A DNA stretch of 64,000 nucleotides, taken from positions 58,848,630 through 58,912,629 of the forward strand of contig OY292274.1 in NCBI GenBank assembly GCA_958496175.1. The letters are read 5' to 3'. The position numbers were made by a program, and so were the translations under genes. Positions 10,931-22,488 of the stretch are shown piece by piece. The number at the start of each line of letters is the position of its first letter. The first letter of the stretch is position 1. The DNA is from Sisyra terminalis (Eukaryota; Arthropoda; Insecta; Neuroptera; Sisyridae). The notes beneath the pieces were generated by a model. The model was not told the origin of the DNA. It saw only the letters and a list, made by a program, of their open reading frames with translations, and did not search any database.

Positions 10931-11874
10931 TTTTAACATAATTTTGTGTTTTATATGTATATTTGCATCGATGGGACTCACATTTTCTGAGCAGTGAATC
11001 AATGACGGGTTTTATTCAAAAAGTTTACAATTTTTTTCGATATGGTATCCACAAATTATTAGAAAGATGGCAAAAATTTATAGTTAATAGAGGGTGAATT
11101 ATTTTGCATAAAATAAGTATATTTATATAGATAATATGGGGACTTATTTTTCAAAAAGAAAATACGGATTCATATTTACACAGCAGTATATAAAAATTTT
11201 ATGTTCCTTTGTTTAAAGTTGTAAATTTCCTTAAATTCTTTAGAAATCGTTTACAATTTTTTACACAACGTTGTATTCATATACTCGAAAGTTGTTATTA
11301 AATGAAGAGATTCAATTGAATCTCGAATCAACAGGTATACAGCGTAGGATGCTGTTGGTTGTCAACGAAAGTTTTTAATCGTTTTTTTTCGTGTTAAAGT
11401 CAATATTTTCCGAGATATATCAATTTTTCTCAAAACTTATTTGACAAAAATGTATTAAAGGTAATTTACAACAGATACAGCGAAAGATACGGCAGGTTTC
11501 TAAGGGAAATATTTTTAATACTTCGGGAATGTTATTGCTTATTAAATTTTTTAATTTCGAATCATAACGAAAATCAAAGAGAACCAAAACTAATCATATT
11601 CCATTATTTTTACTGATAGAAATTTATAATTAAAAGAATATTTTTGGTCTTATGAATTTGTATCAATGTGCAGAGTAATCTAATTCTATAATAGCATATA
11701 GTAATCGTAACTGGTATATAATTTCAATAATAACGAATAGTAAGCGCAAAGGAAAACGTAAATGCAAGGAAATTATAAATATTACCTCTCTTAATTTGTT
11801 ATGTAAAATAAAAATTTAATTTAATGGAAAATACAAATAAAATTTAATGTACAGCTTTTAAAATATAGACATGC

Positions 11875-11905
11875 TGGACAACGTTTACCGGGTTCAGCTA
11901 GTAAA
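11875..11905 (+). mobile_element. Helitron-like 3' terminus (tentative)
   Basis: The sequence GACAACGTTTACCGGGTTCA is followed by GCTAGT. A variant, CAACAATTGCCGGGTTTAGC then TGGT, lies at 13946..13972. Helitron 3' ends finish in CTRR before a T and often follow a small GC-rich hairpin. I did not find matching 5' ends, so only the terminus-like motif is claimed. Confidence 0.35.
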
Positions 11906-12430
11906 TAATAGATAGGATTTATATAGGTACTGATATTTTGAGTACAGGAATAATTCAATTGAAAACCAAAAGAGACTAATGAGATAACTACTTTGAAACA
12001 TTAAACAACGTAACTTGTTTTGCTTTTATTGCAAACAAATTAGTTAAGATACCTACGTAAATATTTGTCATGTCGTTAAAATATTTAATAAAGTTAGTTA
12101 ACGACTTCTGTTTGTGGTTTCAAACTTCACAATTACAGTTGTCTAATGACAACAAAGTATATCAACAACAATAAGGGTATGTTAAATAGATCTACAATTA
12201 ATGTGGTATTAAATTTTAACGGTATAGGTGAATAGGGTAAAAATGTTCTAATATCTAAAAAAGCTCCGAAAGTTCTGCATTGATTTAGCACAAATTTTGA
12301 TAAGATATGCAACCCGCTTCATATAGTGTTTTTATCTATTTCTTGCGTTATATCCTTGCAACCCCAAGAAAACAGCTTTTTCAACAACCAATACAAAAGC
12401 TGCTAACTTTCAATACTTCATTGCTATCTA
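11906..12430. other. AT-rich sequence with no recognised feature
   Basis: Nothing supportable is seen between the Helitron-like end and the LINE tail. Confidence 0.4.
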
Positions 12431-12435
12431 TTTTT

Positions 12436-13737
12436 TTTCCTTTGATCTGGGGACCTCTCATGAGAGTTCCTCTGCGCTGCGCCCTAAAAGGACTATTGCG
12501 CTCCAGTTTAATTTCAGTTCCAGTTAGTCAGGTCTGCTTCTGAAGTGAATCTCAGCAGACAGTCAACTGGATCTCTGTGTATGTTTCCCAGCTCATGTCG
12601 GGGTGGACCAAGTGAGTTGAGACGACTTTGAGTCATGGCTGGGCAGTCAAATAGTACGTGGAAGGCAGTTTAATCTTCCACGCCACATTTCCTGCAAGCT
12701 GCTGACTCTGTGTTCTTCCCTATAGTTTGGAGATGTTTCCTCAAATTGCAGTGTCCTGTTAATAGGCCTACCAGCGTTTTGATGTCCTTCCTTCTTAGAT
12801 TTAGAAGTCTTTTGTTATGTTCTTTCAAAGGTTTCTTTATCATGACCTTTGAGAACTTGCCTCCTGCATAGTTATTCTAGGATTTTATTTGTTCTTTCTG
12901 CGTCCATTCGGCTATTTTTCTCAGTGTTATGCACTTTGGCAGGTCTAGGGTCGGCTCTGGACCCATGAATGACATTCTTGAATCCACCTTTATGAGTTCG
13001 TCTGCCTCTTAAAAAATAGACAAAATAGCTGTTTCTAAAGTACAAATATTAGTTATTTATTTATTCTTCAACTTTTGAAAATTTTTGAATTCTACTTGAA
13101 ATCTTAAGCAAATTCGGATTCAGTTAGTTTTCGTTATAACGATCAATTGAGGGGATAAGCCTAACTCTCCCAACTAAATAATTTTAGAAGCCATTGAGGA
13201 AACCCATTTCTCTGAAAATATTCTCTGAAAATTTCGTTGCCTTTGATACCAGAGAGCCCCGGCACCCAAGCAAGTGTAACTCTGTTGGATGTCACCAACT
13301 GGGTGAGCAGTGATTTACATTGCCAAACCAGCTTAGAGCTAGTCTGGTAATTTTCGATCGCTTTAATTGCGGCTTGGTTGTCTGAGAAGATTCTTATATT
13401 TTTATTGTGATAATTTCTTCTGATATTTTCTTGAAGACAGATGATTATGCCACAGACTTCTGCTTGGAATACTGTAGGCATTTTACCCAGGCCTACAAAT
13501 ATTCGTTTTCTGGAATTTGCCTCCCATATTCCAGCGCCTAGGCCATCATTTGTCTTTGATCCGTCAGTGAACCATACTATGTCACTTGGGATTATTTTGT
13601 TTTTCTTCTGCCAATCGTCTCTTTGACTTATCTCGATCTCGAAAGGCATTTCAAAACTAAATTTGGTTTCATGTAGTCTTGAATTATCCAGAAGTTCGGA
13701 TGGTCAATTACATTGTTAATTCTGGCGTGTCCCAAAT
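12436..13737 (-). pseudogene. 5'-truncated non-LTR retrotransposon: RNase H domain and C-terminal zinc knuckle
   Basis: Read on the minus strand. The RNase H domain shows FTDGS (first Asp), FQAEVCG (Glu), IRIFSDNQAA (Asp) and VTLAWVPGLSG. The frame then breaks at about 13233 and resumes at about 13008 with EADEL, which would carry the last Asp. The intervening 220 bp looks inserted. Downstream come MGPEPTLDLPK, LLTGHCNLRKHL and a CCHC-like CRKCGVED-TAFHVLFDCPA, ending at a TGA at 12514-12516. Stops (TAG, TAA) interrupt this tail. The 5' end is truncated at about 13737, with no reverse transcriptase left. The layout suits LINEs of the R1, Loa or I type that carry RNase H. Not functional. Confidence 0.88.
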
Positions 13738-16007
13738 CTGGTTTTTTGGAATTGCTATCTATGATCGTGTAATGATTTTCAGAGGTAAAGCTATAATAAT
13801 AATACTCTTGAAGTTAAGCTATAATATGCATAGTAAGGGATGCTACAGGTTGATAAAGGGAGGGTTTTTTTTTTTAAATATTTTCAGAACATATTTAAAT
13901 TCAAGTTATTAATTTGTAGTCATTATAAAATAATATAGATTGGCAGAACAACAATTGCCGGGTTTAGCTGGTAAATTCATAAATTTGCTACAAAAAATTA
14001 ATTAAAATATAACGTTAGTCTGTGTAATACTTTAACACTTTACTTTTTAGCCTTTACAGCTAGGCATTTTTAGCGTTTTAATTTAGCAATATATTGAAAT
14101 ATGTAGAATCTTTTGTACTTATGGCTTCCTTTTTGTGTTCATTTTCAATTATTTTTTTTTTATTAACGGAATTCAATTGTTCAATAACGTGTAGGTAATT
14201 AACTTTTTCTTCTTCTTCTGAATTATTTTTGTCAGTGTGTGCTGTTATTCAAGAAAGATTCTTAATTAAGTTTACTATCGACATAAATCATATTATTTAT
14301 TCGATGGAAAATAAAAAAAAAGTTAATGGGATTTTTCAAACTATTGTCGATTAGTTGAAATTTCTGCATAGGTGTAAATGTTTCACATAGCCAATGAAAG
14401 AAAACATGTACCTGTTTGAAAAAGAAAACTATTTTTGTTTCACCTTAATTGGATATTTCAAACGAATTTCTATTACCGACGAAAAAAACGCTGTTAATAT
14501 TCAAAAAAGACTTTCCCGTTTTTCTTTTAGAATAAAATTATTCATGTCATTTTCGTATAAGTACTTATGTGTTCTTTTCATGGATCTTACTCCAAACCGA
14601 GAGAATTGAATTTAAACGTTTTTGGTAATGTGTTAAAAAAACGAGGATCATTATACGATAATTTAAAAATCAATGGTAGAATATGTGTACATAATAACAA
14701 AATTGATTCCCCGGTATTGATTCAACGTAACATCTTCACATTATGAGTGGGTAAAAAGTTTTTGCCTAACAACTTAAGCAAACATCCGTCAAATTGGGAA
14801 ATCATTATATAAATACGGAAAAGGAAACACCATCCACGATTAATTAACGCAACATTATTTGAATTGCTTCTGTAAGGTCGAATGCACATCAAACTTAAAA
14901 CCTTTATCATTACAATCGAAATAGCATTAGGAAACCAATTGGAAAAAAAAACAGACAATTAAATACATTCTTACACTTTGATTTCATAATTAATAAACTC
15001 ATTAAATAATTTTGGATAAATTTTCCATTTCACCGATCATTTTTGATTAACCAATACCCCAAATACTAATTAATTATATATCCACATCAAAGAAAGCAAC
15101 ATTCTTAAGTTTCACTATATTCGTTTGCCATTCTAAAGGACATATCGAAGAAATTGTTTCGATTTCTTATAAAAACCTTCACCTTTCATGCACGAAAATA
15201 ATTAACAAAAAAAATAATAAAATAATCGCGAAACACTTGCATTTAACACAAAGAAATTTTGAGGTCGAATTATAAACTAGTTTTAATTGTAAAATAATTA
15301 AAATCACATTTACGAAAAAAAAAAAAAAATTATTAAATTCACATTATTGTTGGCATGCTTGAGCTATTTTAATAACTAGAAATATTTTCGCTAAGTTCCA
15401 ATTTCAGAGAATTGAAAATTGGTCATTGTTTCAATTATTTGATTTCTGGAAATGACATTGAAATTGGTGCAAAATGTTTTGCTTTAATAAAACAATGATA
15501 TATATAAAGTATAAAACGCAAAAACTATTGACTGAAAATATTTGGTTTTAAAACATTTATTTAACAACTTTACCTATTATTTACTTAGATAAGTGCATAA
15601 AGATTAAGCAAATGTCCATTAAGGTATTTAAAAACAAATTAGTGTGGAAGTAATTAAATTTCAGTGTTTCATTGTCGTTGGAGATTTGTTATTTCCACTA
15701 TATGGGAATCCATTTAAAATGATTCATAGAATTTTCTAATGATTTTTCAAACTTGTCAACCAATATTTATGACTTAATGTCTTTTTTCTTAACATTGAAG
15801 GAAATATGTTTTAATGACTGATATGTGTTTTAATATAAATTGCATTGTTCAGTCGCTAATAAAAGCATTTAAAATTAGTTACCGAAGAGGAATAAAAAAA
15901 ACTACCGTACTTGTTCGTGTCCCAAATTTAAGCAAATATAAGAAATTAGAATTTAAAAATTCTTTAAAAAAAAAGTTTCTGGCAAAAATTTTGTAATACG
16001 TTCAGGG
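13738..16007. other. AT-rich sequence, one Helitron-like end
   Basis: Apart from the CCGGGTTTAGCTGGT motif at 13946..13972, I see no gene, repeat or transposon terminus in this 2.3 kb. Confidence 0.4.
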
Positions 16008-16191
16008 CAGCGGTCGCCAAAGTGGTGGTGATCCACGAACCACTAGTGGTCCCCAAGAAAATTTTATTGGTCCACAGAGAAATGAGAAATATATATTATG
16101 TTTTTAACAGTTAAAAAATCCTTTTAGTGCTCCGTGGGACTTAAGCTATGAATTTAGTGGTCCATGAAGTCAAAAAATTTGGCGACCATTG
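16008..16191. mobile_element. hAT-type MITE, about 184 bp
   Basis: The 14-bp terminal inverted repeats are CAGCGGTCGCCAAA and TTTGGCGACCATTG. This CAG-N-GGTCG-CAAA form is common at hAT transposon ends in insects. The inside is AT-rich with palindromic CCACTAGTGG. The 8-bp target duplication is not recognisable (GTTCAGGG against ACCCAAAG), so it is old. Confidence 0.65.
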
Positions 16192-16344
16192 ACCCAAAGT
16201 GAAATTAAAGGAATCTTAGAGCTTATTATGATTCCTCGGTACTTATTTATCTTATTTGAGATTTAGAAGCTGAGCAAACCTTAGCAGCCGGTGCATTAAA
16301 TGTTTTCCGATTGTTTAAATTCTAGAGCTAGAAATCCCCAGTTC

Positions 16345-16655
16345 ATCATCTTGTCTTCATTTTTTCAGAGTACTGCATTCCAACTGCATTCTGTTTGATA
16401 AAATCTGCATATTGGATCATTCGTGTGATCTTCAATAATATGCAGGTGCTTATTCCATCCAAAGTGGCCGATTCCTAAACTTAGTACAACTCTGAATTCA
16501 TTTCTGGTAAGATTAAGTATTACAGCACTTAGGCTCAAGGATGGTCTTCCCATCATTCTTCTACTGTAGTTTTTCTCGTTAGTGCCTTTCCATATGGAGC
16601 AATGATTTTTATAAATCCATTCTTTGATGTTATTTTTCTTTGTCAATTTTGTGAT
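16345..16655 (-). pseudogene. Non-LTR retrotransposon C-terminal fragment
   Basis: The minus-strand frame runs from LGITKLTKKNNIKEWIY through MGRPSLSLSAVILNLTR and GHFGWNKHLHIIEDHTND to PICRFYQTE. This is the segment that follows RNase H in several insect LINEs (compare LLTGHCNLRKHL in the fragment at 12.4-13.7 kb). The first Cys of the zinc knuckle is present but the rest is lost. It joins directly onto a triplicated RNase H segment on its 5' side. Confidence 0.75.
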
Positions 16656-17552
16656 ACCAAGTACAGGCTGAGTACAGATGAATGGTATCTTGGATGCTTG
16701 GTGGATTAATGATGGCTTTCATAACCTTTTATATCCAAATAATCTGGAATTTACCCCAAATAAAGCTTGTTTCTTGTGGACAAGCTTACAGGAATTATAT
16801 GAGCTTCAAGGGTTTCGATGCATTCCCAAATCAGTTTGGACCTACAGTTTTGCAAGTGCATTCAATGGCAACTAGTTTGAAGTTTAATTTTTACAAAAAT
16901 GGGTAATTTTTATGTGAAATTAAAGCAGTGATTTTTTTAAACCTCTTCTTCCATGATATTTTTCTGTCAATTTTTTGAGACCAAGTACAAGCTGAGTACA
17001 GATGAATGGTATCTCGGATGCTTGGTGGATTAGTGGAGGCTGTCATTACCTTTTACACCCGAATGATCTGGCATTACCCCAAATTAGGCTTGTTTCTTGT
17101 GGCCAAGTTTAAAGGAATTATAGGGGCTTTAAGGGTTTCGATGCATTCCCAAATCAGTTTGGACCTACGGTTTTGCAAGTGCAGTCAATGGTGACTAGTT
17201 TGAAGTATAATTTTTACAGAAATAGGTAATTTTTATGTGAAATTAAAGCAATGATTTTTTTTAACCTATTCTTCCATGATATTTTTCTGTCAATTTTGTG
17301 ATACCAAGTACAAGCTGAGTACAGATGAATGGTATCTCGGATGCTTGGTGGAGTAGTGGAGGCTTTCATTACCTTTTACACCCGAATGATCTGGCATCTA
17401 CCCCAAATAAGGCTTATTTCTTGTGGCCAAGTTTAAAGGAATTATAGGGGCTTAAAGGGTTTCGATGCATTCCCAAATCAGTTGGGACCAGCGGTTTTGC
17501 TAGTGCATTCAATGGTGACTAGCTTGACGTTTAATTTTTACAGAAAAGAGTA
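16640..17552 (-). repeat. Three tandem copies (about 323 bp) of a LINE RNase H segment
   Basis: The landmark ACCAAGTACA begins at 16656, 16980 and 17303, giving periods of 324 and 323 bp. The third unit is shorter. Read on the minus strand, each unit contains a degraded RNase H C-terminus: SKLIWECIETLK, LATRNKPNLGW and a Gln-Pro-Val-Leu-Gly type join. It matches the SKLVW...VTLAWVPG part of the 13-kb LINE. The units are broken by stops and frameshifts. The array therefore arose by tandem amplification inside a LINE copy and now behaves like a minisatellite. Confidence 0.75.
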
Positions 17553-19852
17553 ATTTTTGATTTTTTTAAAAAAAATAAATATGTAACTGTTCAATCTTTT
17601 TACCTTATAAATTTCAAATATTTTTATCGGAAAGATATCAAATGTGGTCGATTCACATTCGGTTATTGACCTTTATTGAAACGTTTAATCATAATTGAAT
17701 CTTTTCAAAATGAAATTGTGCACCGTGCATTAAATTTTATGATACATTTTTCGCTTTATCATTTTCAAAAATCATTAAAAGTAAAAAAAGCACGTGCTTG
17801 CGGATAATGAAAGTATATTAATATGTAGCGGAACAATTATTAACATTAATAATTAAATCTGCTTGGCAGGTGGTAGGTACACAAAATTTTCCGCTAAGAT
17901 TTGATGCCAGCTGCATTTGATTGCAATTACAGGTGCGTTTTTTAAGAAACAGGATCTTTTTTTGTTTTTGGTTTTTAAATGCCGACGGTTGCAAAATAAT
18001 TTTTTGAATTATGTTCGAGAAGAATAATTAAGGGGTTGGCCGCTTTAGAATAAGCATTGGGATCATAAAATTTTTTTTATATAATCAAGTTTCTTCCAGG
18101 TAAAAATTATTTAAAGTTTATTTTTTTATTAGATTATTACCACGATTGATCTTTTATTCACAGTATTTGTTATCCCATTTCTATGATCAATATTTTACAA
18201 TCTTCGATGAACCATTCATACAATTGCTGTAGGGATATTTGAGATCATGTTTATAAGATTGTTCCGCTAGATAAACGGTATTTCTTAGAATATTTCATCT
18301 TGTTTAGAAAAACAATTTTATCTGACATAAATTATTCATATTTTATTCATCATGTTTTTCATCGTATTTACTCCACATAAATTATTTATTTCAAAAAAAA
18401 AAGGGCAATAATTTTTAATTTGCATTGCAAAAATGACTTTTTTTTATGCAACTTACAGTTGAAAAAGAGAAATATTTACGTAGCTATACGGTAGCATGTA
18501 ATTTCGATTTAATAAGAACTTATCTGGTTTATATGTGTAAAATTTAACGTAACAATTTAAAATATTGCTTCATGTTTGGAGATTGGGATTTGAAAATGTT
18601 AATCTGTAGCCAAACTTATTGTTAAATATGTGAAGCAAATCAATGTCGTACTAACCTCCTTTCTATTTTTAATAACGTAACGTTATAATAATTTTATGGA
18701 ATTTACTATCGCTTAATTGTAATAGTAATTTATCAAGAGATTGAGTCATTTACTTTATATATTGACTGCAAGGTTATCACAATTTAACCAAAAAATAACA
18801 ATGATTTCCAATAGTTTTACGCTTAAATTAAATTTGCAAATACTAAATTGATTAAATGTAAGATGTTTCAGTTGATGGATTATTATCTTTTGAAATATAA
18901 TCAAAATCTAATGCTGTCTTGTCATGTTAAAAATTAAGGCGACTTTCTCAAAATTTTTTGTATCTTTAGGCTTACTTTCTTATATGTAAGTTCACGTTTT
19001 CTGACTGGCATACTTTAATGCCACTACGTAATTATTGAATGATTTCGAATGGAGGTGTAAATGGTAAATATAAACGTGATAAAAAGTTTGTCGAACCTCT
19101 ACAGCTCTAAGTCGATATTCTCTAAATGACCTCAATATGTCATCAAATTTTTTCCTCATTCCAACAAATACAAGAAAAAATTAAACAAAAAAAAAACCTA
19201 TTTGTTTGGAAAGAGTTAAATTGATGGTAGTTAATTTGAACTTAAAAGTAAGAAGATATTCTTCTTATATCACTTTTAATAAAGCAGTAATCAAGGCAAT
19301 CAATTCTATACGAGCATGTTTTCTTCTGAAATTCAACAGATAAAGTTGCATCTGTTTTATTTAAGTGGAGAATTTTCTACATTCCTTATCCGGCGCACCC
19401 ATATCTTTCTCTTCGTTTGACACCATCCAAATGAAAGGCTGTCCAATTGATGGTTCAGAGTATGAAATTTCATTTGCAATTTCTTTTGGCGTTCTATTTG
19501 CATAATGACAATTATTTTTGTGATCATTTTCAATGTAAACGACTTTCTTTCCTTTATTTGTATCGTATTAGTATCAATTGGCATGTAAACCTACGTCTAA
19601 TCTTATATTGCAGTGTTGAAAGAAAAAACGAGCCTTCACTAACGTAGCTTTCTCTAAACCGGACATCTTAAGTAATATTGAAATTGGCTGAATGTCACTG
19701 GCAATCAATAAAAAACATACATTGCTTTTATTTCCAGTAGAAATATAGTTTTAATTAATTGAACTATAATTTTTGTTGTCATTCGAAAAAAAAAAAGATT
19801 TCCGTGACAATTTTTTTTCTAAATATTCTTAAAGTTACGAATATTGTAGAAG
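17553..19852. other. AT-rich sequence with no recognised feature
   Basis: About 2.3 kb without a supportable exon, repeat or transposon end. Overlapping open frames near 19.4-19.6 kb on both strands are short and unlike protein. Confidence 0.45.
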
Positions 19853-19860
19853 ATATATAG

Positions 19861-20636
19861 TAGGGTGATTTTTTTTTTGACTTTTTTTTTTTGGTCCCAT
19901 CGTGAAATTTTGTTGGAAATACCAAAAAAAAAAAATTCTCTGAAAGTTTGAGCCCTTAATATTAATTTTAAGTCCTCGACCAAGACGTGTAAGGGTTTCC
20001 CATTGAAAATACACGGAAACTCTGATTTTTTATTTTTAAATTTCTATATCTCAGCGGCATTTCATGGGATCGCTTTTACCGAAGATGGTTTTTTCTCAGA
20101 ATTAAACGCTCTACAAAAGTGCCCATTGCGACAAAGTCGTAACTCACACCGGTGAGGTAGTGCGGGCCACTGAACCTGATTTTTCCATAAAATTCAAGGC
20201 TTAATATCTCGTTTAATATTGATCTTCGCGATTTGGTCTACCGGAACTTTTTTGTAGGAAATCAAATTTTCTAAAAGTTTTTCATTTATAATTTTTCCGT
20301 AGCTCTTGTTATTTACGAGATAAATGCAAAAAAAAAAACGCGAATTTTATGGAAAAATCAGGTTCAGTGGCCCGTACTACCTCACCGGTGTGAGTTACAA
20401 CTTTGTCGCAATGGGCACTTTTGTAGAGCGTTTAATTCTGAGAAAAAACCATCTTCGGTAAAAGTGATCCCATGAATCAGAGTTTCCGTGTATTTTCAAT
20501 GGGAAATCTTTACACGTCTTGGTCGAGGACTTAAAATTAATATTAAGGGCTCAAACTTTCAGGGATTTTTTTTTTTTTGGTATTTCCAATAAAATTTCAC
20601 GATGGGACCAAAAAAAGTAAAAAAAAAATCACCCGA
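19861..20636. mobile_element. Hairpin element C, copy 1, perfect 8-bp target duplication
   Basis: The ends are TAGGGTGATTTTTTTT and the inverse AAAAAAAATCACCCGA. ATATATAG is duplicated exactly on both sides (19853-19860 and 20637-20644). Arms of about 300 bp (GGTCCCATCGTGAAATTTTG near each end) are almost perfect inverses. The centre is asymmetric and matches only one half of the centre of copy 3, so this is a deletion derivative. The arms carry TTTGAGCCCTTAATATTAA and ACGCTCTACAAAAG. Confidence 0.9.
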
Positions 20637-20644
20637 ATATATAG

Positions 20645-20925
20645 ATATGAACATTTTGACTATTGGAGCGAAAAAAATATTAGGGTTGAAACTACAAGCT
20701 TCGGTATTTTTCTCCATATATTAAATAAAATAAAATTTATTGCTCTTATAATATATATACACTTTTGTTTACATTTTTTTTTAATTTTAAGTGTGATGTA
20801 CCTTGCATAAACCATCCAAGCAGTGTTGGTAGATACTGATCTAGGATAGAGATTAGTTTACGATTGGGGAAAAATAAATGGCAATTCTTAAAAAAAACTC
20901 GAATATTGTTTCTATTTTCAGTTTG
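20645..20925. other. AT-rich sequence, possible 3' tail of the neighbouring LINE
   Basis: No open frame of note. It lies immediately downstream of the minus-strand Jockey fragment and may be its 3' UTR. Confidence 0.35.
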
Positions 20926-21770
20926 TTATAAGACCATATGTCTTATTCTTATATGTTTGTATTTTCTGTATTTGTGGAGTAGGTCATCGAGGGTACCAAA
21001 TATAATTATTTGGCTAGGCCCACTTCTACAATTTGTATAGAATTTCCGCGACAAAGCGAGGATATATAAGTCTAGCGGTAGTATCCTTAACTCCTCATGA
21101 AGATCATGTATCTTGTATTTGGCTGGGTAGTTTTCCAGCATTTTTAATAATTTATTTTGGACTCTTTGTATTGTCAGATAATTGGTTTTGTTAACTGAAC
21201 TCCAGACTGGATATGTATATGTAAGCACTGGTCTGAGCACTATTCTATAAATTATTTATTTATTTCTGGTACAGCCTTGATTGTTTATTTAGCAATGGAT
21301 ATAAGATGTTAGTTTGGACCATTAATTTGTTTTTAGATAGTTTGATATGTTCAGCAAAGTTGAGTCTGGAATCCAGTTGCATCCCCAAGTATCTAACTGT
21401 TTTTGCCCATTTTTCATTTTTCCCATTTATTAATACCTTTTTATGCTTGTTGAGTCTTCTTCTAGTGAATAGGATAGCTTCAGTTTTGTTATCATTGGTC
21501 TTTATTTTCCATTTTGTAAAAAAAATCATTATTTTTTTCAAGGCCTTGGTTATTCTGTTGGTCACTGTATCAGCTCTTCAGGAGGATGCAAAAATTGCTG
21601 AATCGTCAGCATATAGGGAAAGGAAAGTTTCAGGTGTCCACGGGATATCATTTATATATAGTATAAATAGAATAGGTCCCATAATATACTCTTGGGGGAC
21701 TCCAGCCTTAATTAATCTGCTATTTGACATTTCGGTGCGATTTAAATGTACGTCAAATATATTATTTTCA
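20926..21770 (-). pseudogene. Jockey-type LINE reverse transcriptase, C-terminal half
   Basis: Read on the minus strand. The frame shows AGVPQEYIMGPILFILYIND, then FLSLYADDSAIF with the YADD catalytic box at 21602-21614. A stop follows, then WKIKTNDNKTEAILFTRR, VRYLGMQLDSRLNF and, after a frameshift near 21250, RPVLTYTYPVW and IQRVQNKLLKML. These are reverse transcriptase palm and thumb motifs of the Jockey clade. The endonuclease domain and N-terminal reverse transcriptase motifs are missing, so it is a 5'-truncated dead copy. The long plus-strand frame at 21306-21860 is its antisense shadow. Confidence 0.9.
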
Positions 21771-22217
21771 GTCTCTTTAAATACACTTAAAAGAAAAAAA
21801 ATCTTGAAATTATGGTGTATATGTGTAGTAAATATGTTTAAATATGTGAAATATGTGTAGGATTTATCTAGTAGTTTTCAATTGCTTAAATAGCTATCTT
21901 ACAGGTATAGCCTATTTATCAATGACTGAAAATGCAGATCCTTTATCCTATTTTAACTCTGAATTTTTTTTCGGTCTTCCCATAAAAAAAGGAAAATACT
22001 TCAAAATTTCAATTTTAACGATGGTTTTTAGAAAATTATTTTCTATCCCTTTCTTTGTTTTGAACTTGAAAATATTATTTGATTTAACAGAGCAAGATAT
22101 TCCTAGCAAAAAAATATATTCTTTATTCATAACTTTTGATAAATATTTGGAGCGTTGGTTTTAATAATTGAATTTAGTTTGGACGAAACTAAAGTTGTTC
22201 AAATAAAATAAACGAGA
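21771..22217. other. AT-rich sequence with no recognised feature
   Basis: Open frames on both strands here are low-complexity and I do not support them as genes. Confidence 0.4.
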
Positions 22218-22260
22218 TTAATGAATAATAATATATGTCCTATGACTCAATTTCTTCTTT

Positions 22261-22305
22261 ATTACGACGCGTTTCAACAGTTTTTGGCTGTCATCATCAA
22301 GTAAT
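22261..22305 (-). ncRNA. Hammerhead-ribozyme-like motif, left arm (C3 mutated)
   Basis: The minus-strand sequence reads ATTAC, TTGATGA, stem II GACAG...CTGTT, GAAA, CGCGTC, GTAAT. It has the same fold as the right-arm copy, but the first core base C3 is T, which should disable cleavage. The GUC cleavage triplet is intact here. Confidence 0.5.
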
Positions 22306-22400
22306 GATTATTTTGTCAGTTGTAAACAAATTTCATATAGGTTGCTTATATATTTATAAAAAAACCTGTATGAAATTTGTTTACAACTGACAAAATAATC

Positions 22401-22445
22401 ATTACCTGATGATGACAGTCAAAAACTGTTGAAACGCATCGTAAT
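22401..22445 (+). ncRNA. Hammerhead-ribozyme-like motif, right arm
   Basis: Stem I is ATTAC/GTAAT (5 bp). The core is CTGATGA (22406-22412), followed by one extra base and stem II GACAGT/ACTGTT, then GAAA (22431-22434) and CGCATC ending at the predicted cleavage triplet AUC. In the sister copy this is CGCGTC, where ACGCGT is a palindrome as in dimer-forming hammerheads of Penelope-like elements. The extra base after CUGAUGA departs from the textbook fold, so activity is uncertain. Confidence 0.55.
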
Positions 22446-22488
22446 AAAGAAGAAATTGAGTCATAGGACATATATTATTATTCATTAA

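Larger units (their letters stand above)
22218..22488. mobile_element. Palindromic element with hammerhead-like motifs in both arms
   Basis: Two near-perfect inverted arms (22218-22341 and 22363-22488) flank a spacer of about 20 bp. Each arm contains GTTTACAACTGACAAAATAA or its inverse and a hammerhead-like core. The copies differ at a few sites, including one core base in each arm. No protein is encoded. Paired hammerhead motifs in terminal repeats are known from Penelope-like elements and retrozymes; attribution here is inference. Confidence 0.75.

Noticed and set aside
21306..21860. 184-codon open frame on the plus strand
   Set aside because: It is the antisense of the Jockey reverse transcriptase, which shows clear motifs on the minus strand.
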